Of a stretch of DNA of 64,000 nucleotides, positions 41,988 to 54,467 are shown in pieces (the first letter of the stretch is position 1; the number at the start of each line of letters is the position of its first letter). The notes under the pieces were generated by a model, which ran no database searches, was not told the origin of the DNA, and saw only the letters and a list, made by a program, of their open reading frames with translations. The position numbers and the translations under genes are program-made. The DNA comes from Halorhodospira halophila (lineage in GTDB: Bacteria; Pseudomonadota; Gammaproteobacteria; Nitrococcales; Halorhodospiraceae), in contig NZ_NHSN01000032.1 of NCBI RefSeq assembly GCF_016653405.1, forward strand, positions 1 through 64,000. Direction: 5' to 3'.

Positions 41988-42635
41988 ATGTACGATTACC
42001 AGGAAGAGTTCATCCGCTTCGCCCTCGACCGCGGGGTGCTGCGCTTCGGGCGCTTCACGCTGAAATCCGGCCGCGAGAGCCCCTACTTCTTCAATACCGG
42101 GCTGTTCAACAGCGGCGAGGCCCTGAGCAGGCTCGGCCGCTGCTACGTGGAGGCCCTGGCGAGGGCACAGGTTGACTTCGACCTGGTCTTCGGCCCCGCC
42201 TACAAGGGCATCCCGCTGGCCACGGCGCTCAGCATGGCGTTGGCCGAGACGCGCAGCCGCGACGTCCCCTACGCCTTCGATCGCAAGGAGGCCAAGGACC
42301 ACGGCGAGGGGGGACGGCTGGTGGGTGCACCGGTGGATGGTCGGCGCGCCGTGATCGTCGACGACGTGATCTCATCGGGCGGATCCATCCGCGAGGCCGC
42401 CGAGCTGATCACCGCCGAGGGCGGCCGCGTGGCCGCGGTGGCCATCGCGCTCGACCGCAAGGAGCGCGGCGCCAACCAGGTCTCCGCCGTCCACGAGGTC
42501 GAACAGGCCCTGGGCGCCCCGGTGGTCCCGATCATCACCCTGGATCACCTGGAAACCTACCTGGCCGAGCACGGCGGCAAGGGCGAGACTCTGGACGCCA
42601 TCCGCCAGTATCGGAGCCGCTACGGCGCGGCGTAG
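41988..42635 (+). CDS. pyrE: Orotate phosphoribosyltransferase
   Basis: 215 residues, standard. It joins orotate to PRPP to give OMP in pyrimidine synthesis. FTLKSGRESPYFFNTGLFN, GPAYKGIPLA, YAFDRKEAKDHGEGG and the PRPP-binding VIVDDVISSGGSIREA are diagnostic. The gene starts 6 bases after the ppc stop. Its stop codon lies in the loop of a strong hairpin. Confidence 0.97.
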   Translation: MYDYQEEFIRFALDRGVLRFGRFTLKSGRESPYFFNTGLFNSGEALSRLGRCYVEALARAQVDFDLVFGPAYKGIPLATALSMALAETRSRDVPYAFDRKEAKDHGEGGRLVGAPVDGRRAVIVDDVISSGGSIREAAELITAEGGRVAAVAIALDRKERGANQVSAVHEVEQALGAPVVPIITLDHLETYLAEHGGKGETLDAIRQYRSRYGAA

Positions 42636-42643
42636 CCGCGCCG
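42623..42643 (+). terminator. Hairpin over the pyrE stop codon
   Basis: CGGCGCGGC-GTA-GCCGCGCCG is a perfect 9-bp GC stem with a 3-base loop spanning the pyrE stop. There is no T-tract, so it may stabilise the 3' end or act as a weak terminator before the efflux genes. Confidence 0.45.
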
Positions 42644-42718
42644 CCGGCTGGCGCCGCTCGGCCCGGCTGGATACGATAGGTGGAGTGCCTGAACCCCCCA
42701 TCACCTTCAAGGAACGCC

Positions 42719-43834
42719 ATGGACGTGCGGCCCCACCATGCGCCCGCGCCGCTGCTGCGGACGGTGACCCTGCTGGTCACCGGCCTGGCCCTGGTCACCG
42801 GCTGCGGCGATCCGGGTACCGAGCAGCCCCCCGAGGAGCGGCCGCGCCCGGTCCAGACCCTGGTCCTGGAGGATCCCGACCGCCTCGCCGAACGGCGCTT
42901 CACCGGCCGCGTCGAGGCGCAGCACCGGGCCTGGGTGTCGTTCCGCGTAGGTGGCGAGCTGGATACCATCCACGCCGATGTGGGTGATCGCGTGGCCGCC
43001 GGCGAGCGCCTTGCCGAGCTGGACGACTCCGACCACGCCCGCGAGGTCGAGGAGCTGGAGGCACAGCTCGAGGCGGCCCGCGCCCGGCAGGCCTACGCGG
43101 CCACCGAGTACCTGCGCGCCGCACAGCTGGTCGAGGAGGAGGCCATCACCCAGTCCGAGTACGACCAGGCCGCCCGCCAGCGTGACGAGGCCCGCGCCGA
43201 AGCCGCCTCGCTGCAGGCCGGCCTGGCCCTCGCCCGCGACCGGCTCGCCTACACCCGGCTGAGGGCCCCGTTCGAAGGGGCGGTCGCCGAGCGCCGCTTT
43301 GACGCCTACGAGGCCGTGCCGCCCCAGGAGCCGGTCTACCTCCTTGAGGACCTCTCGCAGCTGGAGGTCGAGGTCGGCATCCCCGAGGAGTTCATGGTCT
43401 ACCGGGAGCACCTGCAGCAGGTGCAGGTGCACGTCCCGGCCCTCGACGCGGTCTTCCCGGGGCGGATCCGCACCGTCGGGGTCGACGTGCTCCCCGAGCG
43501 CCAGACCTACCCGGTTCAGGTCACCCTGGCCGACCCCGACGACCGGGTGCTGCCCGGGATGACCGCCGAGGCGGTCTTCCGCGCTGACCTCGGCCCCGGC
43601 GAGGGGTTCCGAGTCCCACTGACCGCCGTCCACAAGCACGACGGCGAGCCCCACGTCTGGCTGCGCGGCGAGGACCACCGGGTCCGGCGCCAGGCCGTGG
43701 AGCTGCTCGCCCTGGATCGGGGCAGCGCTCTGGTCGGTGACGGCTTGGAGACCGGCGACGAGGTGGTGACCGCCGGCGTCCACCACCTGGCCGAGGGTCA
43801 GCCCACCCGGCGGATGGATGCGGAGGCGCCGTGA
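42719..43834 (+). CDS. RND efflux periplasmic adaptor lipoprotein
   Basis: 371 residues. A lipoprotein signal ends in ALVTGC (Cys ~27). HlyD/AcrA-type parts are the first lipoyl half FTGRVEAQHRAWVSFRVGGELD, a helical hairpin with LVEEEAITQSEYDQAARQRDEA, the second half LAYTRLRAPFEGAVAERRFDAYE, and a beta-barrel with FPGRIRTVGVDVL and VLPGMTAEAVFRADL. The ATG at 42719 has an AAGGAA ribosome site; a GTG 39 bases upstream would give a poorer signal. It overlaps the permease gene by 4 bases. Confidence 0.9.
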   Translation: MDVRPHHAPAPLLRTVTLLVTGLALVTGCGDPGTEQPPEERPRPVQTLVLEDPDRLAERRFTGRVEAQHRAWVSFRVGGELDTIHADVGDRVAAGERLAELDDSDHAREVEELEAQLEAARARQAYAATEYLRAAQLVEEEAITQSEYDQAARQRDEARAEAASLQAGLALARDRLAYTRLRAPFEGAVAERRFDAYEAVPPQEPVYLLEDLSQLEVEVGIPEEFMVYREHLQQVQVHVPALDAVFPGRIRTVGVDVLPERQTYPVQVTLADPDDRVLPGMTAEAVFRADLGPGEGFRVPLTAVHKHDGEPHVWLRGEDHRVRRQAVELLALDRGSALVGDGLETGDEVVTAGVHHLAEGQPTRRMDAEAP

Positions 43835-46800
43835 GCATCGGCGGCTGGAGCCTGGCGCATGCCCGGCTGATCGTCTTCGCCACGGTGCTGCTCGGGCTCT
43901 CCGGCATCTGGGCCTACGGCCAACTGGGGCAGCTCGAGGACCCCGACTTCACCATCCACACCGCCCTGGTCCAGGCCGAATACCCCGGCGCGCGGGCGCA
44001 GCGGGTGGAGGCGGAGGTCACCGAGGTCCTCGAGCGTCACATCCAGCAGCTCGAGGAACTCGAAGAGATCGAGTCGATCAGCCGCGACGGCGAGGTGGTC
44101 ATCTATGTCGACGTGGATGAGCGCTACTCCGGGGCACGGCTGCGCCAGATCTGGGACGAGCTGAACAAGAAGGTCCAGCGGGCTTCCCGCGAGCTGCCGG
44201 ACGAGGTGCGCGGACCGGTGGTCGACGACGACTACGGCGACGTCTTCGGCCTGCTCTATGCGGTCACCGGCGAGGGCTACGGCCTACGCGAGATCGACGA
44301 CTATGCCGATGAGTTGCGCCGCGAGCTGTTGCGCGTCCCCGGCGTGGCCCGGGCAGAGCTCTTCGGCCGCCAGGGCGAGCGAATCTTCATCGAGATCAGC
44401 CGCGAGCGCCTGTCGGCTCTCAACCTACACCCCGGGCAGATCGCCGAGACCCTGCAACGGCAGAACGTGGTCGCGCCGGCGGGCGCGATCGATCTCGACG
44501 ACGATCGGGTTGGGCTGTTCGTCTCGGGGGCCTTCGACAGCGTCGAGGATGTGCGGTCGCTGTCCATCCGTAACCCGGAGACCGACGAGCGCATCTACCT
44601 GCGCGACATCGCTGATGTCCGCCGCGGTTTCGCCGATCCTCCCGAGCGCGTGTTCTGCCATGACGGCGAACCGGGCGTAGCGCTGGGGGTCTCGCCGGCT
44701 CCAGGGACCAACGTGGTCGAGCTCGGCGAACGCATCGAACAGCGCCTGGCCGAGCTTGAGCACGACCGCCCGGTGGGCATGGCGCTGCACACCGTCAACG
44801 ACCAGGCTGAGACGGTCCGCGAGGCGATCACCGAGTTCGTCACCAACCTGGCCACTGCCGTGGCCATCGTCCTGGCCGTCCTGCTGATCGCCTTGGGCTG
44901 GCGCACCGGAGTGATCGTCGGCGCCGGCGTACCACTGACCATCCTCGGCACCTTCCTGGTGATGTGGGTCACCGGCATCGACCTGCACCGCGTCTCGCTG
45001 GGGGCGCTGATCGTGGTCCTGGGCATGCTGGTCGACAACGCCATCGTGGTCGCCGAGCTGACCATGACCCGCATCCAGCGCGGCGTCGAGCGCGCCCGGG
45101 CGGCGCGACAGGCGGTCAGCGAGACCGCCGTACCGCTGCTGATCGGCACGGCCATCGCCGCACTGGCCTTCTCGCCGATCAGCTTCACGCCGACGGCAGT
45201 GGGCGAGTTCACCAGCTCGCTGTTCTGGGTGGTGGCCTTCGCCCTGGGCCTGAGCTGGATCCTGGCGGTGACCTTCACCACGCTGCTGGCTTACCGCTTC
45301 CTGCCCGCACCGGCCGAGGGCGAGGCAGGGGATCCCCACGACACCGTCTGGCACCGCACCTACCGGCGGGCTCTGGGTACGATGCTGCACTACCGCGCCA
45401 GCAGCCTGATCGTCGTCCTGCTGGTAGTGGGCATCGCGGTGGCCGCATTCACCCTGGTGCCGCGGATCTTCTTTCCCGCCGCCGACCGGGACCAGTTCCT
45501 CATCGACCACTGGCGCAGCGAGGGCACGCGCATCGAGGCGGTGGCCGCCGACACCGAGCGCATCGAGGCCTTCCTGCGCGAGCACGACGACGTCGCTCGG
45601 GTGACCACCTTCATCGGCGAGGGGGCTCCGCGCTTCTACCTGCCGATGATCCCGGAGCTGCCCAACCCGGCCTACGCCCAGCTGCTGGTGGGCACCGAAC
45701 CGGGCAGCGACCTAGATGCGGTGATCGACGATGTGCGCGACTGGCTCGAGGGCCGCTTCGCCGACGCACAGCCGCGGGTGCGGCCGATGATGCTGGGCGA
45801 TCCGGTGCGCTACCCGGTGGAGCTGCGCGTGGCCGGTCCGCGTGATCACGCGGAGCTGCGCCGGGTAGCCGAGGAGCTGCGCGACTGGCTGGCGGCCCAG
45901 CCGGAAACCGAAGGCACCCGGCACAACTGGCGCCAGAAGGCGGTGTCGCTGGATGTCGAGGTCGACCAGGAACGGGCCCGCGCCGCCGGGCTCTCCTCGG
46001 CCGAGGTAGCCGAGACCCTGGAGATGGCCTACGACGACGGCCCCATCGGTGTGCTCATCGACGGGGACCGCCACCTGCCGATCCACTGGTATTTGCCCGA
46101 GGCCGAACGCGGTGACCTGTCGCGGCTCGATACCCTGGAGATCTGGCCGCGGGACGCCGAGCAGCCGGTCCCGCTGCGCCAGGTGGCGAACCTGGAGCCG
46201 GCCTGGGAAGAGCGCAGCATCTGGCGCCAGGACCGGGTGCCGACGGTGACCGTCCAGACGGACCTGGCCGAGGGGGCCACCGCCGAAGGGCTAGTGGCCC
46301 GCCTCGACCCGGAACTCGCCGAGCTGGACCTGCCCCCTGGCCTGGAGCTCTCCTGGGGCGGCGAGGCCGAGGCCTCTTGGGAGGCACGGGCCGATGTGCT
46401 GGCCTTTGTTCCGCTGGTGCTGGCGGTCATGGCCCTGCTGCTGGTCGCGCAGTTCAACAGCCTACGCGATGCCGCCGTGGTGGCCCTGACCGTGCCGCTG
46501 GGGCTGATCGGGGTGGTCGCCGGTCTGCTCGCCTTCCGCCAGCCATTCGGCTTCATCGCCCTGCTCGGCGCCATGAGCCTGGCCGGCATGCTCATCCGCA
46601 ACGCCATTGTCCTGGTCGAGCAGATACGCCTGCACCGCGATGATGGCATGGCCGTGCAGCCGGCTATCATGGAGGCCGGTGTCGGGCGCATGCGCCCGGT
46701 GCTGCTCACCGCAGCCACCACCATTCTGGGGATGATCCCACTGGCTCTCTCCGGGCCTTTCTGGGCGCCCATGGCCATCGCGGTGATGTCCGGCCTGGCC

Positions 46801-46869
46801 TTCGGCACGATCCTCATCCTCGGGGTCGTGCCCGTGCTCTACGCCCTCTTCCACCGCGCCGAGCATTAG
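43831..46869 (+). CDS. RND family efflux permease (AcrB-like)
   Basis: 1012 residues with the RND layout of two six-helix sets and two large periplasmic loops. It carries the N-terminal QLGQLEDPDFTIHTALVQAEYPGA block, IVVLGMLVDNAIVVAELTMTRI in helix 4 (one Asp then Asn, where AcrB has Asp-Asp), SPISFTPTAVGEFTSSLFWVV, and the C-terminal GAMSLAGMLIRNAIVLVEQI and MRPVLLTAATTILGMIPLA. GTG start overlapping the adaptor stop. It exports small molecules with proton influx; no outer-membrane factor gene is next to it. Substrate unknown. Confidence 0.92.
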   Translation: MSIGGWSLAHARLIVFATVLLGLSGIWAYGQLGQLEDPDFTIHTALVQAEYPGARAQRVEAEVTEVLERHIQQLEELEEIESISRDGEVVIYVDVDERYSGARLRQIWDELNKKVQRASRELPDEVRGPVVDDDYGDVFGLLYAVTGEGYGLREIDDYADELRRELLRVPGVARAELFGRQGERIFIEISRERLSALNLHPGQIAETLQRQNVVAPAGAIDLDDDRVGLFVSGAFDSVEDVRSLSIRNPETDERIYLRDIADVRRGFADPPERVFCHDGEPGVALGVSPAPGTNVVELGERIEQRLAELEHDRPVGMALHTVNDQAETVREAITEFVTNLATAVAIVLAVLLIALGWRTGVIVGAGVPLTILGTFLVMWVTGIDLHRVSLGALIVVLGMLVDNAIVVAELTMTRIQRGVERARAARQAVSETAVPLLIGTAIAALAFSPISFTPTAVGEFTSSLFWVVAFALGLSWILAVTFTTLLAYRFLPAPAEGEAGDPHDTVWHRTYRRALGTMLHYRASSLIVVLLVVGIAVAAFTLVPRIFFPAADRDQFLIDHWRSEGTRIEAVAADTERIEAFLREHDDVARVTTFIGEGAPRFYLPMIPELPNPAYAQLLVGTEPGSDLDAVIDDVRDWLEGRFADAQPRVRPMMLGDPVRYPVELRVAGPRDHAELRRVAEELRDWLAAQPETEGTRHNWRQKAVSLDVEVDQERARAAGLSSAEVAETLEMAYDDGPIGVLIDGDRHLPIHWYLPEAERGDLSRLDTLEIWPRDAEQPVPLRQVANLEPAWEERSIWRQDRVPTVTVQTDLAEGATAEGLVARLDPELAELDLPPGLELSWGGEAEASWEARADVLAFVPLVLAVMALLLVAQFNSLRDAAVVALTVPLGLIGVVAGLLAFRQPFGFIALLGAMSLAGMLIRNAIVLVEQIRLHRDDGMAVQPAIMEAGVGRMRPVLLTAATTILGMIPLALSGPFWAPMAIAVMSGLAFGTILILGVVPVLYALFHRAEH

Positions 46870-46913
46870 CCGGCGCACCCGTTCCCGTCCTGAAAGCCAC
46901 CCTCAGCCCGTCC

Positions 46914-49000
<2,087 letters not shown>

Positions 49001-50395
49001 TCAGGGTGCAGGGATGGCCAGGCCGGGGCGCACGCTGGCAAGCAGGGCCTCGAAGGCCTCGCGGATACGGGCCAGGCCGTCGGCGTCGTTGGCCTCGAAG
49101 CGCACCACCAGCACCGGCGTGGTGTTGGAGGCGCGGATCAGCCCCCAGCCATCGGGCCACTCCACGCGGATACCGTCGATGGTGTGGATGGTGGCCTCGG
49201 TGAAGCGCTGCCGCCCCTCCGCCACCAGCGCATCCATGAGCTCGGCCTGCTCGCCCTCCTGGATGTGGACCTTGAGCTCGGGCGTGGACACCCCCTCAGG
49301 CAGCTCGGCGAAGACCTCGGCACTGGGTCGGCCATCGGCGGCGACGATCTCCACCAGCCGGGCACCGGTGTAGAGCCCGTCGTCAAAGCCGTACCAGCGC
49401 TCGGCGAAAAAGGTGTGGCCGCTCATCTCGCCGGCCAGGGGCGCACCGCTCTCGCGCAGGGTGGCCTTGATCAGCGAGTGCCCGGTGCGCGACATCTGCG
49501 GCCGCCCGCCGGCCGCCTCGATGACGTGCTTGAGGTGCATGCTGCATTTAACGTCGAAGACCACTGGCTCACCGGGGCGACGGCTGAGCACGTCGCGGGC
49601 GTAGAGCATCAGCTGGCGGTCGGGCCAGATGATGTTCCCCGCCGAGTCGACGACGCCGAGGCGATCCCCGTCGCCGTCGAAGGCCAGCCCGAGATCGGCA
49701 CCGCTGTCACGGACGCGACCGATGAGCGTCTCCAGGTTGTGCGGCTCCGCCGGGTCCGGGTGGTGGTTGGGGAAATCGCCGTCGACCTCGCAGAAGAGCG
49801 CCTCGACCTGGCAGCCGAGGGCCTCGAAGAGGCGCGGCGCCACCGCCCCGGCCACCCCGTTGCCGGCATCCAGGACCAGGCGCAGCGGCCGCGCCGGGCG
49901 GATGTCGCCCGCGATGCGCGCCAGGTAGCGTTCCACCAGGTCCGTGCGTGTCTCCACGCAACCCTCGCCCTCGGCCAGGCAGCCGTCCTGTATGCGCCGG
50001 TAGAGCGCCGTGATGGCCTCACCGGAGAGGGTGTCGCCGGCGACCATGATCTTCAGGCCGTTGTATTCCGGCGGGTTGTGGCTGCCGGTGATCATCACCC
50101 CGGAGCCGGTCTCCAGCTCGTGGGTGGCGAAGTACATGACCGGGGTGGGGGCCTGGCCGATGTCGATGACGTCGCAGCCGGCGTCGTTCATGCCGGCCGC
50201 CACCGCCGCGGCCAGCTCGGCGCTGGAGTGGCGGCCATCGCGGCCGACCACCAAGCGGCGGACACCGCGTTCGCGCGCCTCGCTGCCCACTGCCCGCCCC
50301 ACCCAGCGGACGATGTCGGCATCCAGGGTCTCGCCCACCACGCCGCGGACGTCGTAGGCACGAAAGATCGATGCGGGTACCTGCGCTGCGCTCAC
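49001..50395 (-). CDS. algC: Phosphomannomutase/phosphoglucomutase
   Basis: 464 residues from the GTG at 50395, which has an AAGGAGG ribosome site 5 bases upstream; P. aeruginosa AlgC has 463. It interconverts hexose 1- and 6-phosphates for LPS and exopolysaccharide precursors. The phosphoserine loop GVMITGSHNPPEYNGLK, the metal loop LAFDGDGDRLGVVD, the sugar-ring GEMSGHTFFAERWYG and the phosphate site RASNTTPVLVVRFEA are all present. The upstream extension of the frame is a shadow of dut. Confidence 0.95.
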   Translation of the reverse strand: MSAAQVPASIFRAYDVRGVVGETLDADIVRWVGRAVGSEARERGVRRLVVGRDGRHSSAELAAAVAAGMNDAGCDVIDIGQAPTPVMYFATHELETGSGVMITGSHNPPEYNGLKIMVAGDTLSGEAITALYRRIQDGCLAEGEGCVETRTDLVERYLARIAGDIRPARPLRLVLDAGNGVAGAVAPRLFEALGCQVEALFCEVDGDFPNHHPDPAEPHNLETLIGRVRDSGADLGLAFDGDGDRLGVVDSAGNIIWPDRQLMLYARDVLSRRPGEPVVFDVKCSMHLKHVIEAAGGRPQMSRTGHSLIKATLRESGAPLAGEMSGHTFFAERWYGFDDGLYTGARLVEIVAADGRPSAEVFAELPEGVSTPELKVHIQEGEQAELMDALVAEGRQRFTEATIHTIDGIRVEWPDGWGLIRASNTTPVLVVRFEANDADGLARIREAFEALLASVRPGLAIPAP

Positions 50396-50438
50396 GGGCG
50401 CCTCCTTGTCATCGTCATCCTGCGGGGATGCCCCCGCG

Positions 50439-50900
50439 TCATAGCGTACCGCTGTGGCCGAAGCCACCCTCACCTCGCTCGGTGGTGGCGGAAAAGCCCG
50501 AGACGTAATCCAGCGTAACCTGCACCACCGGCTGGAAGAGCAGCTGCGCGATGCGCTCCCCCGGCGTGATCGTATACGGCTCGGTCCCGTCGTGGGCAAG
50601 GATCACCCCGATCTCCCCATGGTAGTCGGAATCGATGACCCCGATACCCTGGGCCACACGCAGACCGTGCTTGAGCGATAGCCCCGAGCGCGAGGCCACG
50701 ACGCCGACCAGGCCCGGATCGTGGATGTTCACGGCCAGCCCGGTGCCGATCAGCTGCCGCCCGCGCGGCTCGAGCACCAACGGCTCGGACAGGCAGGCGC
50801 GCAGATCGATGGCCGCCGAACCGTCGGTGGCGTAATCGGGCAGCGGGATCTCGCTGCCGAGGCGTGCGTCGACGATGCGTGCTTCGATCTTACGGTGCAT
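50439..50900 (-). CDS. dut: Deoxyuridine 5'-triphosphate nucleotidohydrolase
   Basis: 153 residues, trimeric dUTPase type. It hydrolyses dUTP to dUMP. Motifs are GSAAIDLRA (I), [10 protein letters not shown] (III region), [15 protein letters not shown] (Tyr), [10 protein letters not shown] and the C-terminal arm [10 protein letters not shown]. The ATG at 50900 has a GAGGAG site and overlaps the end of coaBC by 11 bases. Confidence 0.96.
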   Translation of the reverse strand: MHRKIEARIVDARLGSEIPLPDYATDGSAAIDLRACLSEPLVLEPRGRQLIGTGLAVNIHDPGLVGVVASRSGLSLKHGLRVAQGIGVIDSDYHGEIGVILAHDGTEPYTITPGERIAQLLFQPVVQVTLDYVSGFSATTERGEGGFGHSGTL

Positions 50901-52122
50901 GGGTACTCCTCGCTGCCTCCGCGAACCCGGCGCGCTCGGCCACGATCTGCAGCAGCTCCCGGGCAAGGGCCGTCTTGGGCTGCTCGGCCAGGGCGACGCC
51001 GCCGTCGGGCCAGAGGACTTCCAGGGCGTTGTGGTCGGTATCGAACCCCTGCCCCGGACCGACGCGGTTGGCGGCGATCAGGTCGAGGTCCTTGTTGTTG
51101 AGCTTACGCCGGGCGTATTCAGCAACGCGCTCGGTCTCCGCGGCAAACCCCACCACGAAGGGGCGCGGCCTGCGCGCCGCCACGGCGCGCAGGGTATCCG
51201 GCGTCGGCTCCAGGGCCAGGGTCAGCGCGTCACCGCCTTTCTTGATCTTCTCGGGCGCCTCGTGCTCGGGCCGGTAGTCGCTCACCGCAGCGGCGGCGAT
51301 GAAGCAGTCCGCCTCGTCGATCCGGCCGAGCACAGCGTCGTACATCTGCCCGGCGCGTTCGACATCGATACGCTCCACGCCCGGCGGCGTGGCCAGGGCG
51401 GCGGGCCCGGCAACCAGGATCACCCGGGCTCCAGCCTCGCGGGCGGCCGCCGCCAGCGCGAAGCCCATCCGCCCGGAGCTGCGGTTGGTCAGGTAGCGCA
51501 CCGGATCCAGGGGCTCGCGGGTCGGGCCGGCGGTGATCAACACGGTGCGCCCGGCCCACGCGCCCCCCGGGGCACCGCCGGCATCGAGCAACGCCGCGGC
51601 GATGCGCGCCGGATCGGACATGCGCCCCTCGCCGAACTCACCGCAGGCCTGCTCGCCGTACTCGGGGCCGATGCACGCCACGCCCCGGCGATGCAGCACC
51701 GCCAGGTTCTCGCGGGTCGGCACCGCCTCCCACATGACGTTGTTCATGGCCGGAGCCACGGTGATCGGCGCACGGGTGGCCAGGCACAGCGCCGCCGGCA
51801 GGTCGTCTGCCCGCCCCTGAGCCAGTCGCGCCAGGAAATCGGCGGTGGCCGGCGCGACGACGATGCGATCGGGCCAGCGCGCCAGCTCGATGTGGCCCAT
51901 GGCCGCCTCGGCCTCCGCGTCGAGCAGATCCGTGTGGACGCGCTGACCGGAAAGGGCCTGAAAGGTCAGCGGCGTGATGAAGCGCTGCGCGGCGGCGGTC
52001 ATCGCCACACGCACTTCGGCGCCGCCGCGGCGCAGTTCGCGGACCAACTCGGCGGCCTTGTAAGCGGCGATCCCGCCGCTCACCACGAGCAGGATGCGGA
52101 TGGTTCGGCTCGGCAAAGACAT
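50890..52122 (-). CDS. coaBC: Bifunctional phosphopantothenoylcysteine decarboxylase/synthetase
   Basis: 410 residues. The N-terminal flavin-dependent decarboxylase CoaC has [36 protein letters not shown] and [11 protein letters not shown]. The C-terminal synthetase CoaB has [37 protein letters not shown] and KKGGD with the Lys needed for CTP use. It makes 4'-phosphopantetheine for CoA; coaD, for the next step, is further along in the window. First gene of coaBC-dut-algC-argB. Confidence 0.96.
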   Translation of the reverse strand: MSLPSRTIRILLVVSGGIAAYKAAELVRELRRGGAEVRVAMTAAAQRFITPLTFQALSGQRVHTDLLDAEAEAAMGHIELARWPDRIVVAPATADFLARLAQGRADDLPAALCLATRAPITVAPAMNNVMWEAVPTRENLAVLHRRGVACIGPEYGEQACGEFGEGRMSDPARIAAALLDAGGAPGGAWAGRTVLITAGPTREPLDPVRYLTNRSSGRMGFALAAAAREAGARVILVAGPAALATPPGVERIDVERAGQMYDAVLGRIDEADCFIAAAAVSDYRPEHEAPEKIKKGGDALTLALEPTPDTLRAVAARRPRPFVVGFAAETERVAEYARRKLNNKDLDLIAANRVGPGQGFDTDHNALEVLWPDGGVALAEQPKTALARELLQIVAERAGFAEAARSTHAP

Positions 52123-52252
52123 ACGCGTATTGTCGCAGATCCGTGCAGCCAGCGCGCTACTGCGCTACACCGCTAGCGGGCGGGGTTGAATCCCGACCCG
52201 CATTCTATAGTGTCATCCCAGTGGGGACAGGGGATTAACCCGAGGAGGCACC

Positions 52253-52642
52253 ATGAGTCGAGAGCACGCGCACGCTGAGCAGACCCAACACGACGACCAT
52301 TCACCGGAGGTCGGCACCGCGCCCGCACAAGGGCAGGAGGCCGAAGGCAGCGCCCTGGGGCGAATGTTCGGGGCGACGGACGAGAACGCCTTCGACAGCT
52401 ACGAGGAACTGGATGCCCACATCAAGCGCACGGAGTCCGCGGCGATGGTGCGCCTGATCGGCGCACCGGCGGCGGCCATGGTGGTCCTGCTGGGCCTGCA
52501 TCTGGTCGGCGCCCACCAGCTGGCCATCGCCCTGGCCTTCCCGGTGCTTTTCATCGTGGCGATCTTCATGATGACGGCCAACATCAACCGCTACCAGGCG
52601 CGGCGCCTCAAGCGCGTACGCGACAACTGGGCAGCGGAATAG
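52253..52642 (+). CDS. Small membrane protein of unknown function
   Basis: 129 residues. The N-terminal ~45 residues are hydrophilic, rich in His, Gln and Glu. [17 protein letters not shown] precedes two hydrophobic helices (~68-85 [15 protein letters not shown]; ~88-108 [19 protein letters not shown]), and a basic end follows ([13 protein letters not shown]). No family recognised. A strong GAGGAGG ribosome site lies 4 bases before the ATG, and a TATAGT -10-like hexamer sits at 52206-52211 without a good -35. It is divergent from coaBC and 76 bases from radC. Confidence 0.6.
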   Translation: MSREHAHAEQTQHDDHSPEVGTAPAQGQEAEGSALGRMFGATDENAFDSYEELDAHIKRTESAAMVRLIGAPAAAMVVLLGLHLVGAHQLAIALAFPVLFIVAIFMMTANINRYQARRLKRVRDNWAAE

Positions 52643-52718
52643 CCGCGGGGGCGTCGCCGCGCCGCGGCGGCGCCCGCCGACAATTCGTTCACACGACGCC
52701 GCCAGGGAGGGCAGTGTC

Positions 52719-53393
52719 ATGTCGATCCGTTCGTGGCCGCGGGACGAGCGGCCCCGCGAGCGGCTCATCCAGCGCGGACCCCAGGCGCTTTCGGATGCGG
52801 AGCTGCTCGCCATTTTCCTGCGCACCGGGCGCCGCGGCCAGTCCGCGGTGGAGCTGGCCCGCGAGCTGCTCGCTGCGTTCAGCGGCCTGCGCGGCCTGCT
52901 CGAGGCCGATCGCGAGACCTTCGCCGCCCGGCCCGGACTGGGCGACGCCAAGTACGCGCAGATGCAGGCGGCCTTGGAGATCGCCCGGCGCCACTTGGGC
53001 CAAGCGTTACAGCGTGGCCCCACCCTCAGCAGCCCGGCGCAGACGCGCACCTACCTCACCGCACTGCTGCGCGACCACCCCAGCGAGGTCTTCGGCGGGC
53101 TGTTCCTGGACAACCGCCACCGGGTGATCGGCTACGAGGAACTCTTCCGCGGGACCATCGACGGCGCCAGCGTCTATCCGCGCGAGCTGGTGCGACGCGC
53201 CCTGGCCCATAACGCGGCAGCGGTGATCGTCGCCCACAACCACCCCTCGGGCGTCGCCGAGCCGAGCGCGGCGGACGAAGCCCTGACGCACCGCCTGCGC
53301 GAGGCCCTGGGACTGGTGGACGTCCGTCTACTGGATCACTTCGTGGTAGGGGACGGCGAGCCGGTCTCCCTCGCCGAGCGGGGTGTGCTTTAG
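52719..53393 (+). CDS. radC: RadC family protein (JAB1/MPN metalloprotease fold)
   Basis: 224 residues. [27 protein letters not shown] at the N-terminus is the UPF0758 helix-hairpin-helix region. The C-terminal JAMM-type motif is [18 protein letters not shown]. The historical DNA-repair role has been questioned and the biochemical function is unclear. The coaBC/radC neighbourhood is standard for gammaproteobacteria. Ribosome site GGAGGG. Confidence 0.93.
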   Translation: MSIRSWPRDERPRERLIQRGPQALSDAELLAIFLRTGRRGQSAVELARELLAAFSGLRGLLEADRETFAARPGLGDAKYAQMQAALEIARRHLGQALQRGPTLSSPAQTRTYLTALLRDHPSEVFGGLFLDNRHRVIGYEELFRGTIDGASVYPRELVRRALAHNAAAVIVAHNHPSGVAEPSAADEALTHRLREALGLVDVRLLDHFVVGDGEPVSLAERGVL

Positions 53394-53440
53394 CGGATGG
53401 ACGAGGTGCCGCGGGGCGGGAGGCTCCGGAGCTCGACGGC

Positions 53441-54304
<864 letters not shown>

Positions 54305-54381
54305 ACGCGCCTTCTCCTCCAACCTGACCGAGTCTCCTCTTTTGTTTTGCCGGGTTTCGCTGCCCGCACCATTCTTGGGGC

Positions 54382-54410
54382 AACTGGGGTCGGGACCGGA
54401 GGATTTCAAG
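54382..54410 (-). promoter_or_regulatory. Sigma-32-type promoter before rpoH
   Basis: On the minus strand CTTGAAA (54410-54404) and CCCCAGTT (54389-54382) are separated by 14 bases. This matches the sigma-32 consensus CTTGAAA / CCCCATNT closely. The transcript would have a leader of about 70 bases. It suggests that RpoH activates its own gene, which is inference from the match alone. Confidence 0.5.
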
Positions 54411-54437
54411 GGACGGCCCCGCGACCGGATGCCGCAT

Positions 54438-54466
54438 ATTATAAAGCATTCAGCGGGCCATGACGA
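54438..54466 (-). promoter_or_regulatory. Housekeeping promoter before rpoH
   Basis: On the minus strand TCGTCA (54466-54461, 4/6) and a perfect TATAAT (54443-54438) are separated by 17 bases. The -35 begins 2 bases after the ftsX stop. It would allow rpoH to be expressed apart from ftsYEX. Confidence 0.55.
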
Positions 54467-54467
54467 T

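Noticed and set aside
52186-52211. TTGAAT...TATAGT as a promoter for the small membrane protein gene
   Set aside because: The spacer is only 14 bases, too short for sigma-70; only the -10-like hexamer is kept as a note.
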